64,000 nucleotides of DNA, from NCBI GenBank assembly GCA_030737835.1, contig JAUJYN010000012.1, positions 5,089,585-5,153,584 of the forward strand, given 5' to 3'. The notes under the pieces were generated by a model that had not been told where the DNA came from, did no database searches, and worked only from the letters and a program-made list of their open reading frames with translations. Below, piece after piece: positions 11,260 to 23,383 of this stretch. A program made the translations under genes and the position numbers. The stretch comes from Acorus gramineus. Taxonomy: Eukaryota; Streptophyta; Magnoliopsida; Acorales; Acoraceae. Numbering within the stretch: position 1 is the first letter of the stretch; each line of letters starts with the position of its first letter.

Positions 11260-11620
11260 TTTAATTTGGTGCCTTCGCTGCCACTAAAATTGTTGGAGTC
11301 TCCTCATCATTCGTCCCATTCACAGCCTTCATGTAAGAAGTAGATCCCCTGGGAAGCTTGAGCCTCTCCTCCTCTTCCTCCTTCTCAAGCTTCTTGTTTT
11401 TTTTTTGAAAATAGATAGATCTTACTACCGGTACTTCTTGTTCTCAAGCTTCTTGTTGAGGTCCCTCATATCATCTATGCATGACCCATCAAGCACCTCA
11501 TCATTCATAATCTTGTCCAGAAGCGCCTTCAATTCCAACTCCCAGATCACCTTATGTTGGCATGTTGCTTTTCGAGTGTGCTCTTCAGCTTCTCATTCTC
11601 CTCGCCATGATTTGTTGTCC
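11260..11620 (-). pseudogene. Type I MADS-box gene fragment, C-terminal part
   Basis: On the minus strand, conceptual translation gives a charged helical stretch (ENEKLKSTLEKQ), then ALLDKIMNDEVLDGSCIDDM with RDLNKKLENK, then KLEKEEEEERLKLPRG and a short tail ending at a stop near 11266. The middle block parallels KVLMGKILNGEALDG in the MADS remnant at 14030-14350. No MADS box lies next to it, and the frame is broken by stops, so this is read as the detached 3' part of an M-gamma (AGL80-like) gene. Confidence 0.4.
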
Positions 11621-12141
11621 CTTAGAAAAAAAAAATCAAACTCTATTTGGAAAGAGAGCCATGAAACTCTATTTGTATATTATATGTTGTTATTGTCATG
11701 TGTTGTTTGTTTGTTGATTGTCATGTCCCACTTTCAGTCCCAGTCAAGTCCTCGATTGAGTCCCACGAATCAGTCCCAGTCCAGAGTCCAGTCCTAGGTA
11801 TGAAGTGGATTGCGAAGGAAAAAAAAACAGATGAAGGAAAAAATCACAAATTTTTTCTATGGATGAAAGAAGTTAGAGAGGGGTTTTAAAGCTTCAAAAT
11901 TCCCATCAGTCGAAAATAGGGGATTGGGATGAAGAAGCAGCTCATCCAAAGGTTTGGGTGGACAGGGGTAGTTTGGTCATTTTTAGGGGTCTTTTTGAAA
12001 TTTTGTTAAATGTTAGGGGATCATATGAATATACATTTTCAGCCATATGTTAAGTCACGGAATGTTCTTGGAATATTCTTAAAAAATAGACGGTAAATTA
12101 ACTCAGGGGGCTACATGATTAATCAGAATAAAAATTAGAGG
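11620..12141. other. Intergenic, no gene seen
   Basis: Short open frames at 11405-11889 lie antisense to the MADS remnant or in AT-rich DNA and have no recognisable motif. The stretch near 11960-12140 resembles generic plant repeat DNA (GGGGTC, GGGGGCTACATG). Confidence 0.4.
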
Positions 12142-12149
12142 GTTATATG

Positions 12150-12575
12150 TAGGGGTGGTAAACGAGTTGAACGAGCCGAGCTTTAACCTGTTCAAGCTGA
12201 ACTCGTTTATTATCAGGCTTGGCTCGGCTCAGGACCGAACTTAATTTTGTGTTCAAGCTCAACTCGTTTAGCTCGTGAAAAACTTGGTTGAAGTTCGGCT
12301 CAGTTTGTTTGTTAAACGAGCTAAGTCGAAGCTCGAATCAAGGCTCAGCTCGGGCTTGTTTAGCTAAAAAAACTTATTTAGCTTTTGAAAAGTCACATTT
12401 AACAAATCGCATCATCTTATACATGTGAAAATGACATAAACTCGGACTCGGGCCCGACTTGTCTACAAACTGAACTTTAAAAAGTGTTTAGACTTATTTG
12501 TCTAATCAAATGAGCCCGAACAAACTTTAATCGAGCCAAGCCTGAGCCGAGCCGGAGGCTCGTTTACCACCCCTA
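12150..12575 (+). mobile_element. Complete non-autonomous hAT MITE with 8-bp duplication
   Basis: The 426-bp element begins TAGGGGTGGTAAACGAG and ends with the reverse complement CTCGTTTACCACCCCTA. It is flanked by GTTATATG (12142-12149) and GTCATATG (12576-12583), an 8-bp target duplication with one mismatch. The interior is GAGCCGAGC-rich and has no coding capacity. Eight-base duplications are the signature of hAT transposases. Confidence 0.85.
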
Positions 12576-12809
12576 GTCATATGAATTTTTAAAAAAATGA
12601 GGGGTCAATCTGAATATATGTGAACTTAATTTGAATATATGTGAACTTTGAGGGGCTATATACATTTTTCCCAAAAAATAAATGTATCTTCTTTGAAAAG
12701 ATTATACACAAGGCGTGATATATCTTCTCTATGTGAACCTTTTGACAGGACCAAATAAGACTTTCTCAATATGCAGTATCGAATTAGAATTAATTGAATA
12801 AAACAGGGG

Positions 12810-13065
12810 GATCTTGTTAATGGAAGGTGGCTGTTAGTCTTTTTAAGTTCTTAATGAATATAGTTTTTCGGACTTTTCTTTTGGAATTAAGAAATGATGT
12901 TACATGAAATATTATATAGATCATATACAGAGGTGATCATATGGTTCATATATGTTTGGGTGTCATCCTAAATTGGAGTGTTGGAAAGTAACATCAAAAT
13001 TAGGGTCCGACTTACCTATTGAAGGGGTGGTTGGTCGGATAGACAAGAGTACCCAAAAAAGCTCA
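12810..13065. repeat. Duplicated block Q, copy 3
   Basis: AATGGAAGGTGG near 12819, AAGAAATGATGTTACATGAA near 12889 and GGAGTGTTGGAAAGTAACATC near 12976 match blocks at 5145-5320 and 6610-6785. It is shorter and more diverged than the other two. Confidence 0.7.
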
Positions 13066-14029
13066 TGGATTGGGTAAGGGTGATGGTGGGATGAGGTAAA
13101 TACTCACATATACATCATGTAATTGCGGAAGATAGTTTGTGCTTAGAAGTGTAAAACGTGTGAGACGGCATAACACGACACATTAAGGGGATATGTTTCC
13201 TACTGGTCAAGCCCAATGGCACGTTGGCCCATTCTGACACGGTATGGTGTGTGTATATACATCAAGTATATATAATATGGTTGTCTGTATAAACATATAT
13301 GTAATATGTGTGTATATATATTTTGGATATAATATTAAGAAAAGTTAAGTTTAAAGTTTAAAAATAAATTATTTTTTAAAAAAATGGTGGGCCGGTGTGA
13401 CACAACCCATTAAAATTAACGGGACAGCCTAGCCCGGTAGCCCGTTTGCCCTTTTACTTAATGAGTTGGGATAGGTCGGCAAAACACAGCTTGTTTTTAC
13501 ATCTCCAATTTGTGTTTATACGTAAGTACAACTGTTGTAAACTAAGATGCATTTTAAATCAGTGGCATTACATAATTGTTGAGATGTGTGTGTTGTTATA
13601 TGATGCATACATAAAGGGGTTTCCAATAACAATTTTTTTTAGAATGAAAGACGGATTTTCCTTTGTCCATGGACCACCCTCAAGGACATGAAATGAATCC
13701 AATCTCTCTTTGACAAAAATATAAAACATTAAAATATTAACCCTTGTGATTAAAAACTAATTGTATAAATAAAATTGACCAATCAAATTGCATTAACATC
13801 AACACTTGCAAGATATGGGAAGAAAATGAATAAACAAAACTGCAAATCCATTCAGATCACTAAAAAAATTATCCCTTTGAGTTTATTTTGATGAATCATG
13901 GTTTGGACTACAACTCATACAGGTTGGAGTCGGATTGGAGGTTCTGAACCCAATTCAAAAATCAAAAGAGACTAACACAAATCTAATCCTACCCGGCATG
14001 ACCTAACCAGGAGGAGCATTTTGTTGAGG

Positions 14030-14352
14030 TTTCTCTCATATCATCTATGCAATTCCCATCGAGCGCCTCACCATTCAAAATCTTGCCCATGAGTACCTTC
14101 AGTTCCAACTCTCAATTCAACTCTCAATTCACCTTGTTATGCTTTCCTGTGCCTCGGCTAGTTTAGCCTGCAATCTGTAAGGTGGATGATGGTGCACACT
14201 TCCACATCACATAGTGTGCTCATCTCATCCACTTTCTTCAATAATCTATTCTCCCTCTTCCCATAGGAATACTTCCTTGTGGCGATCATGACTTTATCAA
14301 TGAATTCGGGCTTGAGCTTCCTCCTCATCCTATCAGATGGCCATAACATGTA
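14030..14352 (-). pseudogene. Type I (M-gamma) MADS-box pseudogene
   Basis: On the minus strand, from about 14328, the product reads MRRKLKPEFI, then YGKRENRLLKKVDEMSTLC and DVEVCTIIH, which is the DNA-binding MADS domain of the AGL80/PHERES-like M-gamma class (family pattern KKRKKGLLKKVSELSTLCG). After about 63 codons the frame stops near 14158. Further on, at 14034-14110, lies a C-terminal-type block (KVLMGKILNGEALDG then NCIDDM). The region between MADS box and C-terminus is shortened and carries stops. These proteins act in female gametophyte and endosperm in other plants; this copy looks dead. Confidence 0.6.
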
Positions 14353-14555
14353 TCTATCATGACAAATTATTCAAAAATAGAATAAGTTTAATAGAGGCAT
14401 ACCTGCTCGTCGCATTCAAATAGATAGTAAAAAAGCATTCATTCTTATTGTTTATACGGATAACAACCACACCCTCTGTTTCCATTTCGAAAGCACGAAT
14501 GTATGTCGAATTTCCTGTATTTTGGAGCTTTCTTCCATGTGGATTCAAAGAGTTT
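14353..14555 (-). other. Open stretch upstream of the MADS remnant, tandemly duplicated
   Basis: Minus-strand translation contains IRAFEMETEGVVVIRINNK and a GT donor after YLNATSR. The same stretch recurs at 14725-14900 with ALKMETKYAVIIHINNK. The two copies keep similar protein sequence, which hints at a former exon. I do not recognise the family. Confidence 0.35.
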
Positions 14556-14589
14556 ATGAGATCTCAACGCTAGTTGGATCTTTTTACCC

Positions 14590-14960
14590 GTTTTTCGCCT
14601 GCGTTAACATCTCATTCATTTTCTTCAATAATCCGTTCCCCCTCTTCCCGTAGGTGATCGTGACTTTGTCAATGAATTTGGGCTTGAGCTTCCTCCTCAT
14701 CATATCGAATGGCCATAACACGTATCTATCATGACAAATTATTCAAAAATAGAATAAGTTTAATAGAAGCATACCTGCTCGTTGCATTCAAATAGACAGT
14801 AAAAAGGAATTCATTCTTGTTGTTTATATGGATAATAACCGCATACTTTGTTTCCATTTTGAGAGCACGAATGCATGTTGAGTTTTCGAAAACAATGTGT
14901 GCGGATGTTAAGCTACCAAAGAAGTTTGAGCGATAGCCATTGCAGGTAGGTCATTTATAC
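14590..14960 (-). pseudogene. Duplicate of the MADS-box remnant, more decayed
   Basis: Offset by about 372 bp from 14220-14512: TATCTATCATGACAAATTAT occurs at 14351 and 14723. The MADS part is reduced to RRKLKPKFIDKVTI and a following GKRGN, LLKKMNEM block with an internal deletion. It represents a local tandem duplication of the MADS gene 5' half plus upstream DNA. Confidence 0.55.
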
Positions 14961-17252
14961 ATAGATGCACACCAAACTTTTTTTCTTTCACGAAAATCTA
15001 CCTTGATATTTACTCCCAAAATAACTCACATGAATGATAGGGATCCTCATTTTAAGATGATTGGATCTTCTAGAAGAATGGTTATGAACAAAAATTTAGC
15101 ATAAATGGTTCCATTGGCAACTAATGTTCTGGTCATTTCCTTGTAGAGAAATGGAATGCAGAGGATCATTATGTTTTGCAACTATAGTTTAAGAAACTGA
15201 TTGAAAAGCTTAATTTACTCTAATTGTCCATCATTAAGTCATTAACACTTCATAACAAATTATAATTACAGTCATTAAGTCGGTATAATAAATGTGACTT
15301 TCTTTTAAAAGATTACACACAACTCATGATATCTTCTTTATTTAAAAGAACTTCTTACTCCGCGGTATAAAACCATAAAGCCTAATTAGAAATCACTGGA
15401 AGAAACACTGGTGTATAAAAAATCATTCATTTCAATATCCTAGCTAGTATGCGCTGGAGAGCACAAATCAGATCTCTATTTGCCAGAATTAGCTTCAATG
15501 TAAATATCTTACCATAGTAAACCGAAAGAAAAAATAAATCAAATTCTCATCTATAGTGACAGCGTAACATCTTATGTAGAATGGCGTCATAGCAGGGAGA
15601 AGCGGGCATGGTGTTAAGTTTCTCTACATTTCTTATTTTTGTCAAACAAAGTTCTTTTTCATGGATGTACCTAATCCAAATGGCATTTTTATTTTGTGAC
15701 AAGGAACTAGATGTTCATTGGGAAAATCTCCTATGCACATAAATAATTACCCACAAATGGGAAAATCTCCTATGCACATAAATAATTACCCACAAATCAT
15801 GTGTATAGGGTAAGTTTAAACTTAATTTATTGAGGTTGGATAATCTCAGCTCCTCTAATAAATCAATAGATTCCTACAAACTTAATCCTAACAACTTGAA
15901 TAAAAATAATCAAAACAACCCTTTTAATTTGCATCATTCTCAATGAGGATGATCGGCTTTGTATGGATAACTGGGCAGAGCACATTGGGCGGCTGGGGCA
16001 CTGGAGCAAGGAGAGAGAGAGGTAAGAATCTTGGCCGCACCAAGAGTGGGGAGTCGATGGATGGGCTGAGCTTGGAGGTTATAATATACAGAGCAAATCG
16101 TTGTCGATTGTTAAGAGATGTAGGGGCAGTTATAATTTTCTTTTGTTTTGAATTATGTCATAATCCATGTATTCTTTTCTATATACATAGTCAAGGCTTT
16201 TCCTCTTTGCAATGCATAATCTATGAATCATGAGTACTTGGTCTATTATGAAAAATTCCTATGTTTCAAGCATTAGCACTTGCATCAGTTATAAATTTTG
16301 GAAACATTTCAACACCTTTTCCGAAATTTTCTCATAACTGTTGCTGTTAAAATGTTTTAGAATTTTACAATAGGCTCCAATTTTGAAGACAAATATAAGG
16401 CCACTATTTAGAATAATATTTGCTTGTAATGTTCCCATATCTTCCATCACTGCAGCAATACCTGGTGTCTCTGTGGCCATGAAAGTGTTGGGCTTGGTTT
16501 TTTGCTTAATAACTGTAGTTATTTATTTGCATTGCTATGAAGGATCAAAGTTCATGTCTGTACATGGGGTAGTTATCAAAAAAGAAGTAAGAAGAAGTTA
16601 ACAAAAAAACTTGGAAAGGAAATAGATGCCCTGTTAACCAAAAGGGGAGAACAATGCAGAGGAACTCTGGCATTCGCGCTCTTGGTATACCATACATGGA
16701 GATATTCGAAACACAATGTATGAATTCCAGCTGAATTATTACCCAGTATCTGTATCCAAGGATATTCGAAACACAATGTATGAATTCCAGCTGAATTATT
16801 CTTTGAAAATTCATATTTAATATATTATATGTAAATATAAAATAAAGATATTTAAAATGAATACATATAGTACTAGTTATCATGCATGTACTAAAGCACG
16901 TGGTATATCACACATGGAGATATTTTTTATCAATATAATTTTAAAGAATAATGAAAAGATTAATTCGTAAATAGTTGTAATAAATTTAGTACATAACAAA
17001 AATTTTCTTATGGAGAGAATAAATTAAGTCAAACAGGCGGAGGTAACCTTCCCAGCTTGACCGTAAGGTCAGCCACGGTGGTCCCTCCGATATATATAAA
17101 AAATAAAAAAATAATAGAGTTTGAAAAGATTTCATTTTTTTGTTATTTTCATCCTACGAGATTATTGGTTTAAAGTAGCTGGAATCTATTATTAATTAAA
17201 TCACATCAAAAGATTATTCACTTTACTTTTGTTTAGATGATCAAACTCTTTG
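14960..17252. other. Gene-free AT-rich DNA with small tandem duplications
   Basis: No gene is supported. Two local duplications stand out: a unit starting GGGAAAATCTCCTATGCAC repeated back to back at 15719-15796, and a unit starting GATATTCGAAACACAATG at 16701 and 16761 (60 bp apart). A small palindrome GACC-GTAA-GGTC lies near 17059. Short open frames at 15943-16233 and 16289-16601 show no family signature. Confidence 0.5.
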
Positions 17253-17511
17253 GTTACAATCAGTGTTCCCATATGTGGTATGCGGTTTATATGCGGTTGA
17301 GTAACCGCACATAGTATATGCGATATGCGAGAGTATATGTGGGAGTATATACGGTTTTGTAATTTTTTATTAGTAAAAATTTATTGTATGATGATGAGTT
17401 TTAAATAAGAGATAACAAATAAATTTTGAAGACATCATAAATGGTACCTTTAATTTTTGTCACACATTATGACTAGGGACATAATTAGTAAAATTGTAAA
17501 AATATTGTTAG

Positions 17512-17785
17512 TGTTGTGAACATGGTGGATAACCACCACTTCTCTCCCATAACCTCCCCCACTCTTCAACTCCATAACCCTCCTATTATTGCCCCACTAT
17601 CTCCCCCTCACCTCTATAGACTTGTAACTCTCCACCTTTGGGATTCCTCTATGCACCCTATAAATAGAGGGGTTCTCTTTTGTAATCAACCAACAAATAG
17701 TGAATAAGAATCTCTCTCTACTTCTCTTCTATATGCTTGTGTGCTTTGTTTTCTTATGTATTTATATTCTATTTAGTTTACAACA
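17512..17785 (+). repeat. Copia 5' LTR (274 bp)
   Basis: Begins TGTTGTGAACATGG and ends TTTACAACA, with CCTATAAATAGAGG at about 17659 as TATA box. From ATTATTGCCCCACTATC to the end it is essentially identical to the 3' LTR. The differences lie in the first 75 bp or so. Confidence 0.92.
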
Positions 17786-17802
17786 CGTTATCAGCACGAG
17801 AA
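17786..17802 (+). promoter_or_regulatory. Copia primer-binding site
   Basis: CGTTATCAGCACGAG follows the LTR end directly. It shares TATCAG with the initiator-tRNA-Met-type site TGGTATCAGAGC common in copia elements but departs after that, as in other plant copia elements that carry the TTATCAGCACGA form. Confidence 0.6.
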
Positions 17803-18239
17803 GCTCTTTGTTAAAGAGAAAAGGTTTGTATCGATGGGTTCTTAATATATCAAAAATATACTCCCCCTTGATGTTATGTATTTTTATGTAAATCATCTAC
17901 TACATAGATATGCATGGAACCGTATGCAAATTATGTGTAGAATCTGTATACGTCTATCTTTTATTTTCATCTGATGTACTGCATACATCTATCTTTTATT
18001 TTCCATGCATGCAATCCCCATGAAAATTTTCCATACATATGTTATGATATGATTAATTTATGAAAACTAGTATGCAATTTTTCCATGTAACAGTATGCGG
18101 CATCTATCATTTGATTATTTATTTTTTATGTAACTGTTCCATGTTTGTCATCTTTTATTAAAATTTAAATATTATACATCGATGTGAACCAGAAGTTCTC
18201 ACAAATATCAATTAATTTGATATTTATATTTGATTTGAA

Positions 18240-19040
18240 ATTCATTTTAATGTTACAATGTCATGTGTCCCTATAGGATCATACAAAAATTGTAATTACA
18301 TGGATCTCTGAAGGACCATGTAGAAGTTATGAATAATGTGTTCCAATAAGACCATGCAAATTTTATTCTATCCCTGAAGGACTATAAAAATTATTACATG
18401 GATCCTTGAAGAATCATGTAAAAGATATGATTAAAAATGTCCCTGAAGGACTATGACTATATTGTATCCATGAAGGATCATACAAATTTTATTTTATTTT
18501 ATCCCTGAAGGATTGTACAAAAATTATGATTATATGAATCTTTGAAGGATCATGTAAAATTTTATTTTGTTCTATCCCTGAAGGACTATACAAAAACCAT
18601 GATTGTTCGTGTCCCTGTAGGACCAAACAAAAGTTACATGACATATTTTTCGGGTCCTTGAAGGACCAAATAATAAAAAAAAAAAGATCCATATATTCCA
18701 GCAGGAACATGTAAAATTTTATTTTGTTCTATCCCTGAAGGACTATACAAAAACATGATTGTTCGTGTCCCTGTAGGACCAAACAAAAGTTACATAACAT
18801 ATTTTTCGGGTCCTTGAAGGACCAAATAATAATAAAAAAAAAAGATCCATACATCCCAGCAGGAACATGTAAAATTTTATTTTGTTATATCCCTGAAGGA
18901 CTATACAAAAATCATGATTGTTCGTGTCCCTGTAGGACCAAACAAAAGTTATATGATATATTTTTCGGGTCCTTGAAGGACCAAATAATAATAATAAAAA
19001 AAAAAGATCCATGTATCCCAGCAGGAACATGTAAATTATG
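18240..19040 (+). repeat. Tandem repeats in the copia leader (3 x ~157 bp plus shorter units)
   Basis: Three 157-158 bp units begin at 18571, 18728 and 18886, each with ATCCCTGAAGGACTATAC, GTCCCTGTAGGACCAAAC, TTTTTCGGGTCCTTGAAGG, an A-run and CAGCAGGAACATGTAAA. Upstream, 18240-18570 holds looser copies of the same CTGAAGGAxCAT theme about every 40-60 bp. The repeats occupy the place where gag is expected. Open frames inside are not conserved coding. Confidence 0.85.
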
Positions 19041-19594
19041 ATTAGATTTCACCATCATCATCATAATGAAGAGGATTTAAAGATTAATACCTCATTGACA
19101 AAGGTCCACCGGCCATTATGCCTCAAATATGCTCCAGTTGTAGCAATATTGAGAGCATTAATTTTATATATTCTCGTTGCCGAACAACGATTTTTTTAAA
19201 ATATCATGTAACTCAACTCAATGGCATAGCATCATTACCCGAAGTAAATGCATTTTATTTTATGTTCGCCATGGAAGTTGTGGTCATGAATGATGAAATC
19301 ATGATTTATATAGTTGAAAGTACAACAATCATAGAGTTTGTAAAATATCTCAAATCACTAGAAGTGATTTGCTATTAAACAAAAGCATAATTGAAGGGAA
19401 AAGGGTTGCAGAACAAACCCCTAACACAAGGAAAATGATTGTTATGTATTTGGTGCTTTAAAAATATGGTCACGTACCTGATGTACGATCAGACTTTTAT
19501 AATTTTTATAATTATAATTTTTCTTTGTTATCTAAAATCCTTTTTCTTATTTTTATATTTATCTTATTTATTTCATTTTTTTTTTTTTACAAGA

Positions 19595-22500
19595 ATGGCT
19601 ATGGTTGGTGACATTTGTCTAGCAGACAGCGCTACAACACATACGATCCTACGAAATAAACAATATTTCTCGACATTGACATTAATCAATGCAAATGTTA
19701 ATACCATTTCTGGTACTACGAAATTAATTGAAGGCTCCGGAAGAGCAAATATAATATTACCAGGAGGTACAAAATTTTGTATTAATGATGCATTATATTC
19801 AGCAAGATCCAGAAGAAATCTGCTAAGTTTTAAGGATATCCGTCTTAATGGATATCATATTGAGACTATCAATGAAAACAATATGGAGTATTTATGCATT
19901 ACTTCAATTGTTTCAGGCCAAAAACATGTATTAGAGAAACTTCATGCTTTCTCATCTGGGTTGTATTATACAACCATAAAAACAATCGAATCATATGCTG
20001 TAATGAACCAGAAGTTCTATGATTCAGATATTTTTACACTTTGGCATGATCGTCTCGGGCATCCAGGATCTACTATGATGCGTCGAATAATTGATAATTC
20101 ATTTGGGCATTCGTTAAAGAACCAGAAGATTCTTTTACCTAATCACTATCAATGCACTTCGTGCTCACAAGGAAAATTGATAGTTAGACCATCCCCTACA
20201 AAAGTCAATGTTGAGTCACCAACATTTTTGCAAAGAATCCAAGGGGATATATGTGGCCCAATCCACCCCCCATGTGGACCATTTAAGTATTTTATGGTAT
20301 TGATAGACGCATCTGCTAGATGGTCGCATGTTTGTCTATTATCCACTCGGAATGCTGCATTTGCAAGACTACTTGCTCAGATAATCCGATTACAGTCTCA
20401 TTTTTCGGATTATCCTATAAAGTCAATACGTCTTGATGGAGCTGGTGAATTCACATCGAAAACTTTTAACGACTATTGTATGTCGCATGGCATCGATGTT
20501 GAACACCCTGTTGCTCATGTGCACACCCAAAATGGATTAGCTGAATCATTTATTAAGCATCTTCAGCTAATTGCACGTCCTATGCTTTTGAGGACAAAAT
20601 TACCCGTTTCAGCTTGGGGTCATGCTATATTGCATGCAGCAGCATTAGTTCGCCTTCGGCCAACTGCTTATCATCAATATTCCCCTTTACAGCTCGTACT
20701 GGGTCATCAACCAAATATTTCACATCTTCGAATTTTTGGTTGTGCTGTACAAGTTCCTATTGCCCCTACACAACGAACTAAAATGGGCCCTCAACGTCGA
20801 TTGGGAATTTATGTAGGCTTTGATTCTCCTTCATTATAAGATATCTTGAACCATTGACAGGGGATGTTTTTACCGCTCGATTTGCGGATTGTCATTTTGA
20901 TGAGACAATATTCCCGTCGTTAGGGGGAGAAAATCCGTCGCCAGAAGAACGACGTGAACTTACATGGAAAACTCCATCTTTGTCTCATCTTGATCCTCGC
21001 ACTAATCAATGTGAAACTGAAGTGCAAAGAATCACCCATCTTCAAAGAATTGCGCATCAATTGCCAGATGCATTCAATGATGCAGCAAAAGTGATGAAAT
21101 CACATATTCCAGCTGCTAATACTCCAGCTCGAATTAATGTTCCAATAGGAAAAACTGCTAATATGCCGGCTAATGAATCAACAAAAACACGCCTGAAGCG
21201 TGGAAGACCTATAGGCTCAAAAGATTCAGCTCCCCGAAGGAGAAAAACAATGAAGAATAATTCTCTAGAAGAGTATGAAACACTTGAAAGACCCACAATA
21301 ATAACTCCTACAGAGGAAGAAGTCCCTGAAGTGACACAAGTCCCTGAAGAGACTGACGTCCCTGAAGTGACGCCCGTGCATGAAGAACAAGTACATGGAA
21401 ATGAAGAAATTTCCATAAATTATGCAAATTCACAAATATTGTGGGATCGAAAGCAAGTGCTTGTTGATGAGATATTCTCATTTGCAGTAGCTACAGAAAT
21501 CATTTCAGATAATGATTTAGAACCACGTTCAGTGGATGAATGCAGACGAAAAAATTGTTGGCCACAATGGAAAGCTGCTATTCAAACAGAATTGGATTCA
21601 CTTGCAAAACACCAAGTATTTGGACCAGTAGTCCTAACCCCTGAAGGTGTTAAACCAGTAGGATGTAAATGGGTGTTTGCGAGAAAACGAAATGAAAGAA
21701 ACGAGATTGTTAGATACAAAGCTCGTCTTGTGGCACAGGGTTTCCTGCAGAGACCTGGGATAGATTTTGAAGAGACATATTCTCCTGTGATGGACACAAT
21801 CACATTTCGGTATTTAATTAGTCTTGTAGTCTCAGAAGGACTTGACATGCAGCTAATGGATGTGGTTACTGCATATTTATATGGAAAATTAGATACCGAC
21901 ATTTATATGAAAGTTCCTGAAGGACTAAAATTGCCTGAAGCAAAACCACGAAACATGTACTCAATCAAGCTAAGACGATCCTTGTATGGGTTAAAGCAAT
22001 CTGGACGAATGTGGTATAACCGTCTTAGTGAGTACTTAATAAAAGAAGGATATGTCAATGATCCAATATGCCCCTGTATATTTATTAAGAAAACGGAACT
22101 CGGATTTACCATTATTGCAGTATATGTTGATGATATTAATCTAATTGGGACTCCTGAAGAGCTCGAAAAGGCTTCCGAATATCTGAAAAAGGAGTTTGAA
22201 ATGAAAGATCTTGGAAAAACAAGATATTGTCTCGGCTTGCAAATTGAGCAAAGTTCAAATGGGATACTTGTTCATCAAACAACATATGTTGAAAAAATCC
22301 TGAAGCGTTTTAATATGGACAAATGTCATCCATTAAGTACTCCAATGGTAGTAAGGTTACTTGACCCAAAGAAGGACCCTTTTCGTCCAAAAGAAGATAC
22401 TGAAAATCTTCTTGGTCCTGAAGTACCATATCTTAGTGCAATTGGTGCCTTATTATATTTGGCCAATGCACTAGACCTGACATTGCATTTTCAGTTAATT

Positions 22501-23132
22501 TATTGGCCAGATTTAGCTCTGCACCAACTCGAAGGCATTGGAATGGTGTGAAGCACATTTTTCGTTATCTTCGTGGAACGTCAGACATGGGTCTATTCTA
22601 TGCAAAGGATTCCAATAATGGTGCACAACTAAAGGGTTATGCAGATTCAGGATATCTTTCAGATCCTCACAAGGCTCGCTCACAAACAGGCTATGTATTC
22701 ACTTGCGGTGGCACAGCAATCTCTTGGCGATCTACGAAACAGACTTTGGTCGCCACGTCTTCTAACCACTCTGAGATTCTTGCACTCCACGAAGCAAGCC
22801 GGGAATGCGTGTGGATAAGGTCTTTGGTTCATCATATTCGTACTGCATGCGGACTATCTCTCATTACAGATGTTCCAACAACTATATATGAAGACAATGC
22901 AGCATGCATTGCTCAAATCAAAGGGGGATATATCAAGGGTGATAGAACAAAGCATATTTCTCCAAAATTCTTTTACACTCATGAGCTCCAGCAGAGACAT
23001 GAAATTGATGTTCAACAAATTCAGTCAAAGGACAATCTTGCAGATTTGTTTACTAAAGCTTTGTCGACATCAACATTCAAGAAGCTGGTGTATGAAATCG
23101 GGATGCGACGAGTTTGCGACAAAAATTCTTGA
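19595..23132 (+). pseudogene. Copia pol polyprotein, two frameshifts
   Basis: Segment 1 (19595-20838): protease with the active-site motif DSATT near its start, pre-integrase with LWHDRLGHPG and CTSCSQGK, and an integrase core (GDICGP, LDGAGEF, QNGLAE) supplying the DDE residues. A one-base deletion near 20832 shifts the frame. Segment 2 (about 20833-22467): linker, then reverse transcriptase with ARLVAQGF, DVVTAYLYG, SLYGLKQS and catalytic YVDD. A second one-base deletion near 22467 (AATGC where AATTGC is expected) shifts to segment 3 (22470-23132): RNase H with GYADSGYLSD, SRSTKQ-like WRSTKQTLVA and EDNAACI, ending at a stop near 23132. Correct copies of this family are one continuous frame, so this copy needs trans-help. 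The upstream gag is absent. Confidence 0.9.
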
Positions 23133-23373
23133 AATCTTGTACTTATGAGGGGGAGTAATTTTTTATGACATTTTGCGAACTGTACTCTTTTTCCTTCGCC
23201 TAGGTTTTGTCCCATTGGGTTTTCCTGGCAAGGTTTTAATGAGGCAGTGTCAAACGCATACACCATTATACGATTAAGTTACATTGTACTCTTTTTCCTT
23301 CGCTTTGGTTTTTTCCCATTGGGTTTTCCAAGCAAGGTTTTAATGAGGCAATTATCTTAGCGTGGTGGTCATC

Positions 23374-23383
23374 CAAGGGGGAG
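23374..23383 (+). promoter_or_regulatory. Copia polypurine tract
   Basis: AAGGGGGAG sits immediately before the TG of the 3' LTR, the expected site of plus-strand DNA priming. Confidence 0.8.

Noticed and set aside
17045-17095. GC-rich stretch with GACC-GTAA-GGTC as a possible tRNA or SINE promoter
   Set aside because: No A-box or B-box pair, no cloverleaf and no tail could be found.
18571-19040. Regular repeats that might suggest a CRISPR array
   Set aside because: Units are 157 bp with no short repeat/unique spacer pattern, and they lie inside a plant retrotransposon.
19118-19378. 86-residue open frame before copia protease, considered as residual gag
   Set aside because: No zinc knuckle (CCHC) or gag-like motif is visible, and the composition is not distinctive.
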